DNA from: Deltaproteobacteria bacterium
Lineage (GTDB): Bacteria; Desulfobacterota; Desulfuromonadia; Desulfuromonadales; Geopsychrobacteraceae
Reading direction: 5' to 3'
NCBI GenBank assembly: GCA_009993495.1
Contig: JAACTI010000106.1
Location: 321-19,179, forward strand
DNA: 18,859 nucleotides
Under the pieces are notes generated by a model. That model searched no databases, was not told the DNA's origin, and worked only from the letters and a program-made list of their open reading frames with translations. A program made the translations under genes and the position numbers. Positions within the stretch are counted from its first letter, which is position 1, and each line of letters begins with the position of its first letter. This document shows, in pieces, positions 1 to 6,061 of the stretch.

Positions 1-1206
1 GTAGATTGCCAGCAGCCCCAGCAGTTCACCCTGGATCATCAAGGGAATGGCCACCAGGGGCTCGGCGGGGTCGTGGGCCTCACGGTTGGTCATGGCTGCG
101 GAAAAATAGTTTTCACCCTGCTGCGCCACTTCGCCGAGGAGACCTTCCCCTAAATTCACCCTGGGCAAGATGGCATCATCTTCAAAGCCTTCGCCGGTTT
201 CAAATTTGAGATTCTTTTCGCCATCGTCATAAATAAATACGGCAAACTTTTCGGCCCCAACAAAATTTATGACCACCTCTTTGATGATTTCGAGCGTTTC
301 CTGGCGATCTAGGGTCGAGTGCAAGCGCGAGGAGGCAATATACAGGTTGGTCAGGTTGTTGTTGACATCTTCAACCTGCACCAATTGATTGGCAAATTCG
401 TGGTTTTCCTGTTCCAGTTCGCTGATACGCCGTTGTGAACTATCCTGAGCAGCACGCAGGCTGGCACATTCGCGTTCCAGTGCCAACAGTCGCTGATGCA
501 AATCTGTGTCGCAGCCGGAACCATTTGCCAGGCGCGCCATGCCATCTTGAATCAGGCTATCGATTTCTTTCAGACCCTGGGCATCGGGGTGAACAAAGTA
601 GACCCCAAGGCCTGATTCGCCGGCATCGCTAACCCGCTTAACCTTGCCAAACAGATCAAGCAGCTGACCATTACCAAGATCGAGCTTTAATTCAACCGGG
701 CTGTTTTCCGGCAGGGTCGTGGCGGTTTTCAAATAGAGCCCATTCCGTGAAATATCACGGGTGCGGCCCACATCTTCACGGCCATTTTGCAAAATACTTA
801 CCGGCAGACTCATGGGAACGCGATCAGTTGTGCGGCGATGCACCTGGCCCAGCAGACGCTTGACCTTTTCGCGCAACTCCTGTTTGTTGACCGGCTTGGT
901 GACATAATCATCACAGCCCGCGGCCAGACAGCGCTGTACCTCTTCCGGCTTGCCTGCCGCAGTCACCATAATGACCGGCAGGTTTTGCCAGCGCGGATTT
1001 TTGCGCAGGGCCATGCACACTTGGTTACCATCGATTCCCGGCATATAGTAATCGAGCAACAGAATGTCGGGTTCAATTTTGTCAATTCGCGCCAGGGTTT
1101 CTTCCCCGGTGGAAGCCGTTACCAGATCGTAGCCCAATCCTTCCAGATAGGAACGTTCCAGTTCAAGAAACAGATCAACATCGTCAACCAGCAGTATTTT
1201 GGCCAT
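1..1206 (-). CDS. Response regulator: receiver, PilZ, coiled coil and GAF domains (C-terminus cut by the window edge)
   Basis: Translating the minus strand from the ATG at 1204-1206 gives 402 uninterrupted codons that run off the left edge. Residues 1-120 form a CheY-like receiver: acidic pair D8/D9, phosphorylation site D52 (LLLDYYMPG), T82 and K104 (TKP). Residues about 123-220 match PilZ, with the R125xxxR129 motif and DxSxxG at D151/S153/G156, the two elements that bind cyclic-di-GMP in this family. A charged stretch at about 234-290 looks like a coiled coil. From about 297 a GAF domain begins and is incomplete here. No DNA-binding domain is seen in the visible part. The protein probably joins phosphorelay and c-di-GMP inputs to a GAF-controlled output lying outside the window. 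A weak purine-rich SD (GAGAAAG) precedes the start. The gene is separated from its upstream neighbour by a strong terminator. Confidence 0.88.
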   Translation of the reverse strand, partial: MAKILLVDDVDLFLELERSYLEGLGYDLVTASTGEETLARIDKIEPDILLLDYYMPGIDGNQVCMALRKNPRWQNLPVIMVTAAGKPEEVQRCLAAGCDDYVTKPVNKQELREKVKRLLGQVHRRTTDRVPMSLPVSILQNGREDVGRTRDISRNGLYLKTATTLPENSPVELKLDLGNGQLLDLFGKVKRVSDAGESGLGVYFVHPDAQGLKEIDSLIQDGMARLANGSGCDTDLHQRLLALERECASLRAAQDSSQRRISELEQENHEFANQLVQVEDVNNNLTNLYIASSRLHSTLDRQETLEIIKEVVINFVGAEKFAVFIYDDGEKNLKFETGEGFEDDAILPRVNLGEGLLGEVAQQGENYFSAAMTNREAHDPAEPLVAIPLMIQGELLGLLAIY

Positions 1207-1276
1207 ATTCGGGTTCTTTCTCAGGGAGTCGATTGCGCTGAACCTTAACCAAGAAGCGTTAAAATGTAAAGATGCC

Positions 1277-1332
1277 CTTCTGAAAACACCAAACCCCGCC
1301 TCAACTCAGGCGGGGTTTGGTGTTTTCAGAAG
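1277..1332 (-). terminator. Perfect 25-bp inverted-repeat terminator
   Basis: Arms 1277-1301 and 1308-1332 are exact reverse complements with a 6-nt loop. The GC-rich core (CCCCGCC/GGCGGGG) is followed within the outer arm on the minus strand by a T-rich GTGTTTT stretch. It lies 15 bp beyond the thioredoxin-like gene stop and about 70 bp before the response-regulator start, so it most likely ends transcription of the former. Because it is symmetric, it would work in either direction. Confidence 0.85.
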
Positions 1333-1347
1333 ACAGGGACAGCGAGG

Positions 1348-1623
1348 TCAGTCGACCTCTGCCGTTTCTTTCAGGTAACGTGGCCGTTCGGCCAGAAATT
1401 CAATAATTTCATCCACCGCGGGAACGCGTCCGGCAATGCGAACTTCATCATCTATGACCAAGGCAGGTACGACGTAAACCCGGTTGTCAATCAACTTACG
1501 GGAGTCCTGAAACTGGTGGACTTCGGCTTCGACGCCGAGCTTTTCCAGGGCCTGGCGGACGTTTGCAAAAGTGCCTTCGCAACGGGACGGACTATCTGGC
1601 TTGCACAGGATATCGATCCGCAT
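1348..1623 (-). CDS. Small thioredoxin-fold protein
   Basis: A 91-residue protein with the beta-alpha-beta start of a thioredoxin/glutaredoxin fold (MRIDILCKPDSPSRCEGT) and a cis-proline loop (VVPALVIDDEVRIAGRVP). The usual CxxC pair is absent: the two cysteines are C7 and C15 (CX7C), so normal dithiol-disulfide exchange is uncertain. A close pair could still form across the first turn, or C7 could act alone. The start is well set by a strong SD (AAAGGAGG) 6-7 nt before the ATG at 1621-1623. The gene has its own likely promoter (1671-1698) and its own terminator, so it is probably transcribed separately from clpB upstream. It is cytoplasmic, with no signal peptide. The substrate is not evident from the sequence. 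Confidence 0.75.
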   Translation of the reverse strand: MRIDILCKPDSPSRCEGTFANVRQALEKLGVEAEVHQFQDSRKLIDNRVYVVPALVIDDEVRIAGRVPAVDEIIEFLAERPRYLKETAEVD

Positions 1624-1670
1624 TATTTCCTCCTTTAGCGAGTCGTGCTAATAGGTGACTATTTTGGTAA

Positions 1671-1698
1671 ATTATAGCCGACTTGGGTTGAAAAGCAA
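1671..1698 (-). promoter_or_regulatory. Sigma70-type promoter for the thioredoxin-like gene
   Basis: On the minus strand, TTGCTT (1693-1698) and a perfect TATAAT (1671-1676) are separated by 16 nt. A start near 1664 would give a leader of about 41 nt that includes the strong SD. This lies just beyond the clpB stop and suggests independent transcription. Pattern match only. Confidence 0.55.
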
Positions 1699-1724
1699 GG
1701 GGAAAATGACATCTGGTAAAGATT

Positions 1725-4346
1725 TCATTCTCTTTCATCGCGGGCTTCCACGCTGAGGTGCAGCTCGCTCTTTTCAACATCGACAACCAGCTGGTGACCC
1801 GCCGGCAGTTCATTGGCAATCAGGCGCCGGGCTACCAGGGTTTCTAACTCGCGCTGAAGATAGCGTTTCAAGGGTCTGGCCCCGTAGATCGGGTCATAGG
1901 TAACCTTGGCAATATGGGCAACCGCCGCTTGCGTCAGGCGCAAGCCCAGACCTTTTTCCTGCATCCGCCGACGGAGGTGTTCAACTAACAGCAAGACAAT
2001 TTGTTCGATTTCCTCGGGTTGCAGCGGTAAGAAAATCACCGTATCGTCAATGCGGTTTATAAATTCAGGGCGAAAAAACTGGTGCAGATCGGCTTCAATC
2101 TGCGTATGCACCTCCGGCGCGAGCTGTCCCTGTGCATCAATCCCCTCCAGTAAACGTTGCGAGCCGATATTCGAGGTCATGATAATAACCGTCTGTTTGA
2201 AATTGACCGTGCGCCCATGGGCATCGGTGACCCGGCCATCATCGAGAATCTGCAACAGCAGATTAAAGACTTCGGGGTGGGCTTTTTCGACTTCGTCAAA
2301 CAGAATCACCGCATAGGGTTTACGCCGCACCGCTTCGGTGAGCTGCCCGCCTTCTTCGTAGCCGACATATCCGGGCGGCGCGCCAATCAAGCGGCTGACC
2401 GCGTGTTTTTCCATGTATTCGGACATGTCGATCCGAATCAGATTTTCCTCGGTGTCAAAGAGTGATTCAGCCAGAGCTTTAGCCAGTTCGGTTTTACCGA
2501 CGCCGGTAGGGCCAAGGAACAGGAAGGAGCCTATGGGCCGGCGCGGATCCTTCATGCCGGCGCGCGCCCGCAATACGGCATCGGCAACGCTCTGAACTGC
2601 CTGATCCTGGCCAATCACCCGTTGATGCAACTGTTTATCGAGTTGCAGCAATTTTTCTTTTTCGCTTTCCACCAGTCGGGTCACCGGAATCCCTGTCCAA
2701 TTGGAAACAATGCGTGCAATTTCCTCTTCGGTAACCTCTTCGCGCAGCAGCCGGTTGGTCTCATCCTCCGTGGATAATCCTCCCGCAAGTTGCGCAAGAC
2801 GACGCTCCAGGTCGGGCAGTAGCCCATGGGTGAGTTCGGCGGCTTTTTGAAGATCATACTTGCGTTCGGCTTCGGCCAAATCGAGCCGTGCCTGATCAAT
2901 TTGTTCGCGCAACTGCTGTACCTGTTGCAAGCCGCCTTTTTCTTGCTGCCAGCGGCTCGAAAGCAGATTTTCCTGCTCTTTCAAATCGGCGAGTTCGCGC
3001 CGTAACTGGGTCAGGCGTTCACGGCTCGCGGTATTTTTTTCATGTTGCAGCGCCGCTTCTTCAATTTCCAGTTGACGCACCCGTCGGGTAATCGCGTCAA
3101 GCTCAGCTGGCATAGAGTCAATTTCCGTGCGAATCGTGGCGCAGGCTTCATCAATCAGGTCAATCGCCTTGTCGGGCAAAAAGCGATCGCTGATATAGCG
3201 TTCGCTCAATTGAGCAGCGGCGACCAGGGCGTTATCCTGAATACGCACGCCGTGAAACAACTCGAATCGTTCCTTGAGGCCGCGCAAAATGCTGATGCTG
3301 TCTTCGACGCTGGGTTCTGCTATGAGCACGGGTTGGAAACGGCGCTCCAGTGCGGGATCTTTTTCAATATACTGACGGTATTCGTCCAGGGTGGTGGCCC
3401 CGATACAGTGGAGTTCGCCGCGCGCCAGCATGGGTTTGAGCATGTTGCCTGCGTCCATCGCCCCGTCACTTTTCCCCGCACCCACTAGGGTGTGAAGCTC
3501 ATCGATAAACAGCAGAATCTGACCGGCACTTTCGCGGATTTCCTTGAGAACAGCCTTGAGGCGTTCTTCAAATTCCCCGCGAAATTTCGCCCCGGCGATC
3601 AGGGAACTTAAATCAAGGGAAAAGATCGTCTTATTCTTGAGCCCCTCGGGGACGTCACCCTTGACGATTCGCTGGGCCAGACCTTCGGCGATGGCGGTCT
3701 TGCCGACGCCGGGTTCGCCGATTAAAACCGGATTATTTTTGGTTTTGCGCGATAAAATGCGAATGGTGCGTCGAATTTCCTCGTCGCGTCCGATAACCGG
3801 ATCAACGTTGCCCGCCTTGACTTCTTCCACCAGATTTCGACCATATTTTTCCAGGGCTTCGTAGGTGGCCTCGGGATCAGGGCCCGTGACGCGCTGATGT
3901 CCCCTGACTTTGCTGAGGGCTTCAAGCAGGCGGGCGCTGGTGATTTTGTTGGTGCGAAACCAACGCTGGGCCGGGCCATCGCTGCTGGCCGCGACTGCGG
4001 CCAGCAGCAAGTGTTCAACGCTGACATAGTCATCTTTAAGGGCCGCAGCTTCTTTTTCTGCCTGCGACAGTAATTGTTGCAAGCCACGGCTGGCGTAAAC
4101 CTGTCCGGCCTGGGCACCTGGCCCCGAAACGCGCGCTTGCGCCGCCAGATAGTGTTCCAGCTGCTGCTTCAGCGCGACCGGTTGGGCGTCAAGGGCTTGC
4201 AGCAGGCGCGGCACCAGTCCGTCGTTGGGCAGCAAGGCCAGCATTAAATGTTCGCTGGTCATTTCTGCATGGCCGTAATCTACCGCCAGCTGTTGGGCTT
4301 GCTGTAAGGCTTCCTGACTCTTGAGTGTCAACCGATCGAGTTTCAT
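1725..4346 (-). CDS. clpB: ATP-dependent protein disaggregase ClpB (Hsp104 family)
   Basis: The 873 residues match the usual bacterial ClpB length. The Clp N domain spans about 1-145. The first AAA+ module has Walker A GEPGVGKT at 210-217, Walker B ending FIDE near 280-283 and arginine fingers at ERRF. The pore loop AGAKFRGEFE has Phe where many ClpBs have Tyr. A coiled-coil M domain at about 405-525 separates ClpB from ClpA/ClpC. The second AAA+ module has Walker A GPTGVGKT at 612-619, Walker B ILFDE and pore-loop GYVGYEEGG. ClpB forms cytoplasmic hexamers that thread aggregated proteins, working with DnaK and small heat-shock proteins. Two hsp20 genes lie directly upstream on the same strand, the closer ending 55 bp away, consistent with a heat-shock operon. 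AGGA about ten nt before the ATG supports the start. Confidence 0.97.
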   Translation of the reverse strand: MKLDRLTLKSQEALQQAQQLAVDYGHAEMTSEHLMLALLPNDGLVPRLLQALDAQPVALKQQLEHYLAAQARVSGPGAQAGQVYASRGLQQLLSQAEKEAAALKDDYVSVEHLLLAAVAASSDGPAQRWFRTNKITSARLLEALSKVRGHQRVTGPDPEATYEALEKYGRNLVEEVKAGNVDPVIGRDEEIRRTIRILSRKTKNNPVLIGEPGVGKTAIAEGLAQRIVKGDVPEGLKNKTIFSLDLSSLIAGAKFRGEFEERLKAVLKEIRESAGQILLFIDELHTLVGAGKSDGAMDAGNMLKPMLARGELHCIGATTLDEYRQYIEKDPALERRFQPVLIAEPSVEDSISILRGLKERFELFHGVRIQDNALVAAAQLSERYISDRFLPDKAIDLIDEACATIRTEIDSMPAELDAITRRVRQLEIEEAALQHEKNTASRERLTQLRRELADLKEQENLLSSRWQQEKGGLQQVQQLREQIDQARLDLAEAERKYDLQKAAELTHGLLPDLERRLAQLAGGLSTEDETNRLLREEVTEEEIARIVSNWTGIPVTRLVESEKEKLLQLDKQLHQRVIGQDQAVQSVADAVLRARAGMKDPRRPIGSFLFLGPTGVGKTELAKALAESLFDTEENLIRIDMSEYMEKHAVSRLIGAPPGYVGYEEGGQLTEAVRRKPYAVILFDEVEKAHPEVFNLLLQILDDGRVTDAHGRTVNFKQTVIIMTSNIGSQRLLEGIDAQGQLAPEVHTQIEADLHQFFRPEFINRIDDTVIFLPLQPEEIEQIVLLLVEHLRRRMQEKGLGLRLTQAAVAHIAKVTYDPIYGARPLKRYLQRELETLVARRLIANELPAGHQLVVDVEKSELHLSVEARDERE

Positions 4347-4369
4347 AATTTATAATCCTGCAAAGTTTC

Positions 4370-4393
4370 GGGGCAAGGCGCGAGCCCTGCCCC
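4370..4393 (-). other. Intercistronic hairpin between hsp20 and clpB
   Basis: A 10-bp GC-rich stem with one A-C mismatch (4370-4379 with 4384-4393) and a 4-nt loop sits in the 55-bp gap between the hsp20 stop and the clpB SD. No U-tract follows, so it is not a classic terminator. It could be a weak attenuator or an RNA-stability element lowering clpB relative to the hsp20 genes. Confidence 0.5.
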
Positions 4394-4401
4394 AGGAGTG
4401 A

Positions 4402-4788
4402 TCAATTCAGAGCTTTAACCTCAATCCGACGGGGAATGGCGGTGCTGGCTTTGGGGAGTTTGAGGGTCAACACGCCATCACGCAGCCGGGCATCAATCTT
4501 TTCCAGATCGAGATGTTCCGGCAAGCGAAATTGCCGATAATAGCCCGCCGGGGCAAATTCGCTGAAGAGTTGTTCGCCCTCGACGGCCATGGCGGTTTCA
4601 CCCTCAAGAGTCAGCAGCTCGTGATCGACATCAATTTTCAGCTTGTCAAGAGCCACCCCCGGCATGTCGGCCACCAGGGTCAGCCCGCCATCTTGTTCAT
4701 AGATATCAACCGCCGGGGTGGAATATTTCTGGTGCAAAGCCAGTTTATCATCTTTATTGGTGTTGTGGGTCAGGTTGTGCTCTTTCAT
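4402..4788 (-). CDS. Small heat-shock protein, Hsp20/alpha-crystallin family (second copy)
   Basis: A 128-residue protein in which nearly everything after residue 22 is an alpha-crystallin domain: PAVDIYEQDGGLTLVADMPGV at the start of the beta-sandwich and the diagnostic ARLRDGVLTLKLPK near the end. The short tail has an IxV-type anchoring motif (RIEV). The N-terminal arm is short, polar and His/Asn/Lys-rich, unlike the first copy, which suggests different oligomer or client properties. It is an ATP-independent cytoplasmic holdase. AAGGAGA lies 6 nt before the ATG. It sits 93 bp downstream of the other hsp20 gene and 55 bp before clpB, on the same strand. The two copies differ clearly in sequence and are not a recent tandem duplication. 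Confidence 0.93.
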   Translation of the reverse strand: MKEHNLTHNTNKDDKLALHQKYSTPAVDIYEQDGGLTLVADMPGVALDKLKIDVDHELLTLEGETAMAVEGEQLFSEFAPAGYYRQFRLPEHLDLEKIDARLRDGVLTLKLPKASTAIPRRIEVKALN

Positions 4789-4881
4789 GAGATGTCTCCT
4801 TGATGAAATGTTTAAGCTACGCTTTCGGCACTTTCTTCTGTGCTACTCATTGCCGCTTCGCCTGGGTGGGTTTTTAGCTTC

Positions 4882-5331
4882 TTAGCTCGCAACCTTGATC
4901 CTGATCTGGCGCGGCTTCACCTCCTCGGCTTTGGGCAAGACCACATGCAGGACGCCATCCTTGTACTCTGCGCTGATATCATCGGCTTGAATATCCAGGG
5001 GCAGTTCAAGGGTGCGCATGAACTTGCCGTGACCGCGTTCCTGGCGTTGCCAACGGGCGTCTTCAAGATTTTCGGCTTGACGTTCACCACTGAGGGTCAG
5101 GGTGTTGCCGGTGAGATTGATCTCAAGATCCTTGCTCTCAACCCCGGGCAAGAGCGCATCGAGATAAAAGTTATCACCATCTTCACGCAGATTGATCCGC
5201 GGGTAACGGCGGGTGCCAAGACCGGGCAAAAACGCCGACCGCTGACCCTGCTCCTGGTTGAGATCGCCAAAAAGGTGATCCATCTCTCGTCTGAGGGCAT
5301 CCATTTCGCGTAATACGTTCCAGCTGATCAT
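4882..5331 (-). CDS. Small heat-shock protein, Hsp20/alpha-crystallin family (first copy)
   Basis: A 149-residue class A-like small heat-shock protein starting MISWNVLREMDALRREMDHL, an amphipathic N-terminal helix typical of bacterial Hsp20. The alpha-crystallin domain (about 46-140) contains PRINLREDGDNFYLDALLPGV and the hallmark AEYKDGVLHVVLPK. The C-terminal IxI motif (IRI) docks neighbouring dimers. The frame stays open upstream for 70 more codons, but that extension is Cys/Arg-rich and unrelated to the family. The start at 5329-5331 is fixed by GGGAGGAGAG just upstream. The protein holds unfolded proteins in the cytoplasm for later rescue by DnaK/ClpB. It is the first gene of an hsp20-hsp20-clpB transcription unit, with a sigma32-like promoter candidate upstream. 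Confidence 0.94.
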   Translation of the reverse strand: MISWNVLREMDALRREMDHLFGDLNQEQGQRSAFLPGLGTRRYPRINLREDGDNFYLDALLPGVESKDLEINLTGNTLTLSGERQAENLEDARWQRQERGHGKFMRTLELPLDIQADDISAEYKDGVLHVVLPKAEEVKPRQIRIKVAS

Positions 5332-5358
5332 GATTCTCTCCTCCCTTTGAATGAGTTG

Positions 5359-5381
5359 GGCAACCCCTGAGCGGGTTTGCC
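5359..5381 (-). other. Hairpin in the hsp20 mRNA leader
   Basis: A 9-bp stem with one A-G mismatch (5359-5367 with 5373-5381) and a 5-nt loop lies in the predicted leader, 28 nt before the hsp20 ATG. It does not include the SD, so it is not by itself a ROSE or fourU thermometer. It may be a stability element. Confidence 0.4.
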
Positions 5382-5397
5382 TGATGACCGCTGTAGT

Positions 5398-5430
5398 ATC
5401 AAGGGGCGTGCCAGAAAAAATATTTTCGAG
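5398..5430 (-). promoter_or_regulatory. Candidate sigma32-type heat-shock promoter
   Basis: On the minus strand CTCGAAA (5424-5430) resembles the sigma32 -35 element CTTGAAA, and CCCCTTGA (about 5399-5406) partly resembles the -10 element CCCCATnT. The gap of 17 nt is longer than typical. It would give a leader of about 60 nt before hsp20. The matches are partial and this is a candidate only. Confidence 0.3.
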
Positions 5431-5485
5431 TTTATTGTTTAAAAACAGAGGTTTAAAGGGATTTGCCGAAGAATTTCTGCCAGGC

Positions 5486-5540
5486 TGCGACGTTGCAGGT
5501 GTCGCGGGGCATCGACTGATGCAACACCTGCAACGTCGCA
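5486..5540. repeat. 17-bp perfect inverted repeat with inner hairpin
   Basis: Arms 5486-5502 and 5524-5540 (TGCGACGTTGCAGGTGT and its complement) are exact. Inside lies a second 5-bp stem, 5509-5513 with 5518-5522, so the RNA or cruciform would be one long bulged hairpin. It is 59 bp past the PAS gene stop and over 150 bp before hsp20. No T-run follows on either strand, so it is at best an atypical terminator. It could instead be a dispersed palindromic repeat or an operator. Confidence 0.7.
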
Positions 5541-5599
5541 ATAGAAATGCACCGAGCTTTTGGCAATCGAACCTGAGCGGGTTTTTCTGCGGGGCGGGT

Positions 5600-6037
5600 T
5601 CAGGGTTGGTTTTGTTTCAAAGCTGCGATCTGTTTTTTCAGTTCCTTCTCCCGGGCGAAGGTTTCGCTGTTGTCACGCATGATCGAAGCAACCCCGAGGG
5701 GCCTACCGCCATCATCCTTGAGCATGACGATAGAGAAAGCACAGGAGAGCTGGTGACCGTCCTTGTGCAGCGCCGGAACCGACAGCAGGTCGGTGGCGTA
5801 GCGGGTTTGGCCGCTCGCCATCACTTTGTGATAGCCCTCCCAGTGGCGGGCACGCAGGCGTTCGGGAATGATCAGGTCGAGGGATTGGCCCAAAGCTTCG
5901 GCAGCTGTGAAGCCAAACACTCGCTCGCAGCCCCGATTCCACAGACGAATCAGCCCTTCGCGGTCTGAGTAGAGCACGGCATCCGGGGCCTGTTCAATAA
6001 TCAAGCGATAGACATCAGGGGCGAGTGTCTTCTGCAT
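5600..6037 (-). CDS. Stand-alone PAS-domain protein at the end of the nar operon
   Basis: The 145-residue protein is almost entirely one PAS domain: EQAPDAVLYSDREGLIRLWNRGCERVFGFTAAEALGQ is the classic S-box start, followed by LIIPERLRARHWEGYHKVMASG and a PAC-like sheet (SIVMLKDDGGRPLGVASIMRDN). A short charged helix (REKELKKQIAALKQ) ends it. There is no kinase, cyclase or DNA-binding output and no membrane segment, so it is a cytoplasmic single-domain sensor or adaptor. The ATG at 6035-6037 is preferred over a TTG 21 nt upstream because AAAGGA sits 7 nt before it. It starts 24 nt after the narK2-like stop and is therefore very likely co-transcribed with nitrate reductase. Possible ligands (haem, flavin, small molecule) cannot be read from sequence; no obvious FMN-cysteine motif is present. 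Confidence 0.87.
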   Translation of the reverse strand: MQKTLAPDVYRLIIEQAPDAVLYSDREGLIRLWNRGCERVFGFTAAEALGQSLDLIIPERLRARHWEGYHKVMASGQTRYATDLLSVPALHKDGHQLSCAFSIVMLKDDGGRPLGVASIMRDNSETFAREKELKKQIAALKQNQP

Positions 6038-6061
6038 GGTCTCGTCCTTTCCGGGCAAGAT

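Noticed and set aside
787..1248. Plus-strand frame of 153 codons opposite the response regulator
   Set aside because: The minus strand encodes a clear receiver domain here with all catalytic residues; the plus-strand product resembles nothing known to me.
5332..5400. RNA thermometer of ROSE or fourU type in the hsp20 leader
   Set aside because: The visible hairpin leaves the SD unpaired, and no U-rich anti-SD segment was found by eye; only a folding calculation could revive the idea.
5332..5541. Upstream 70-codon extension of the first hsp20
   Set aside because: The extension is unlike Hsp20 proteins and runs through the promoter candidate and inverted repeat, while a strong SD precedes the internal ATG at 5331.
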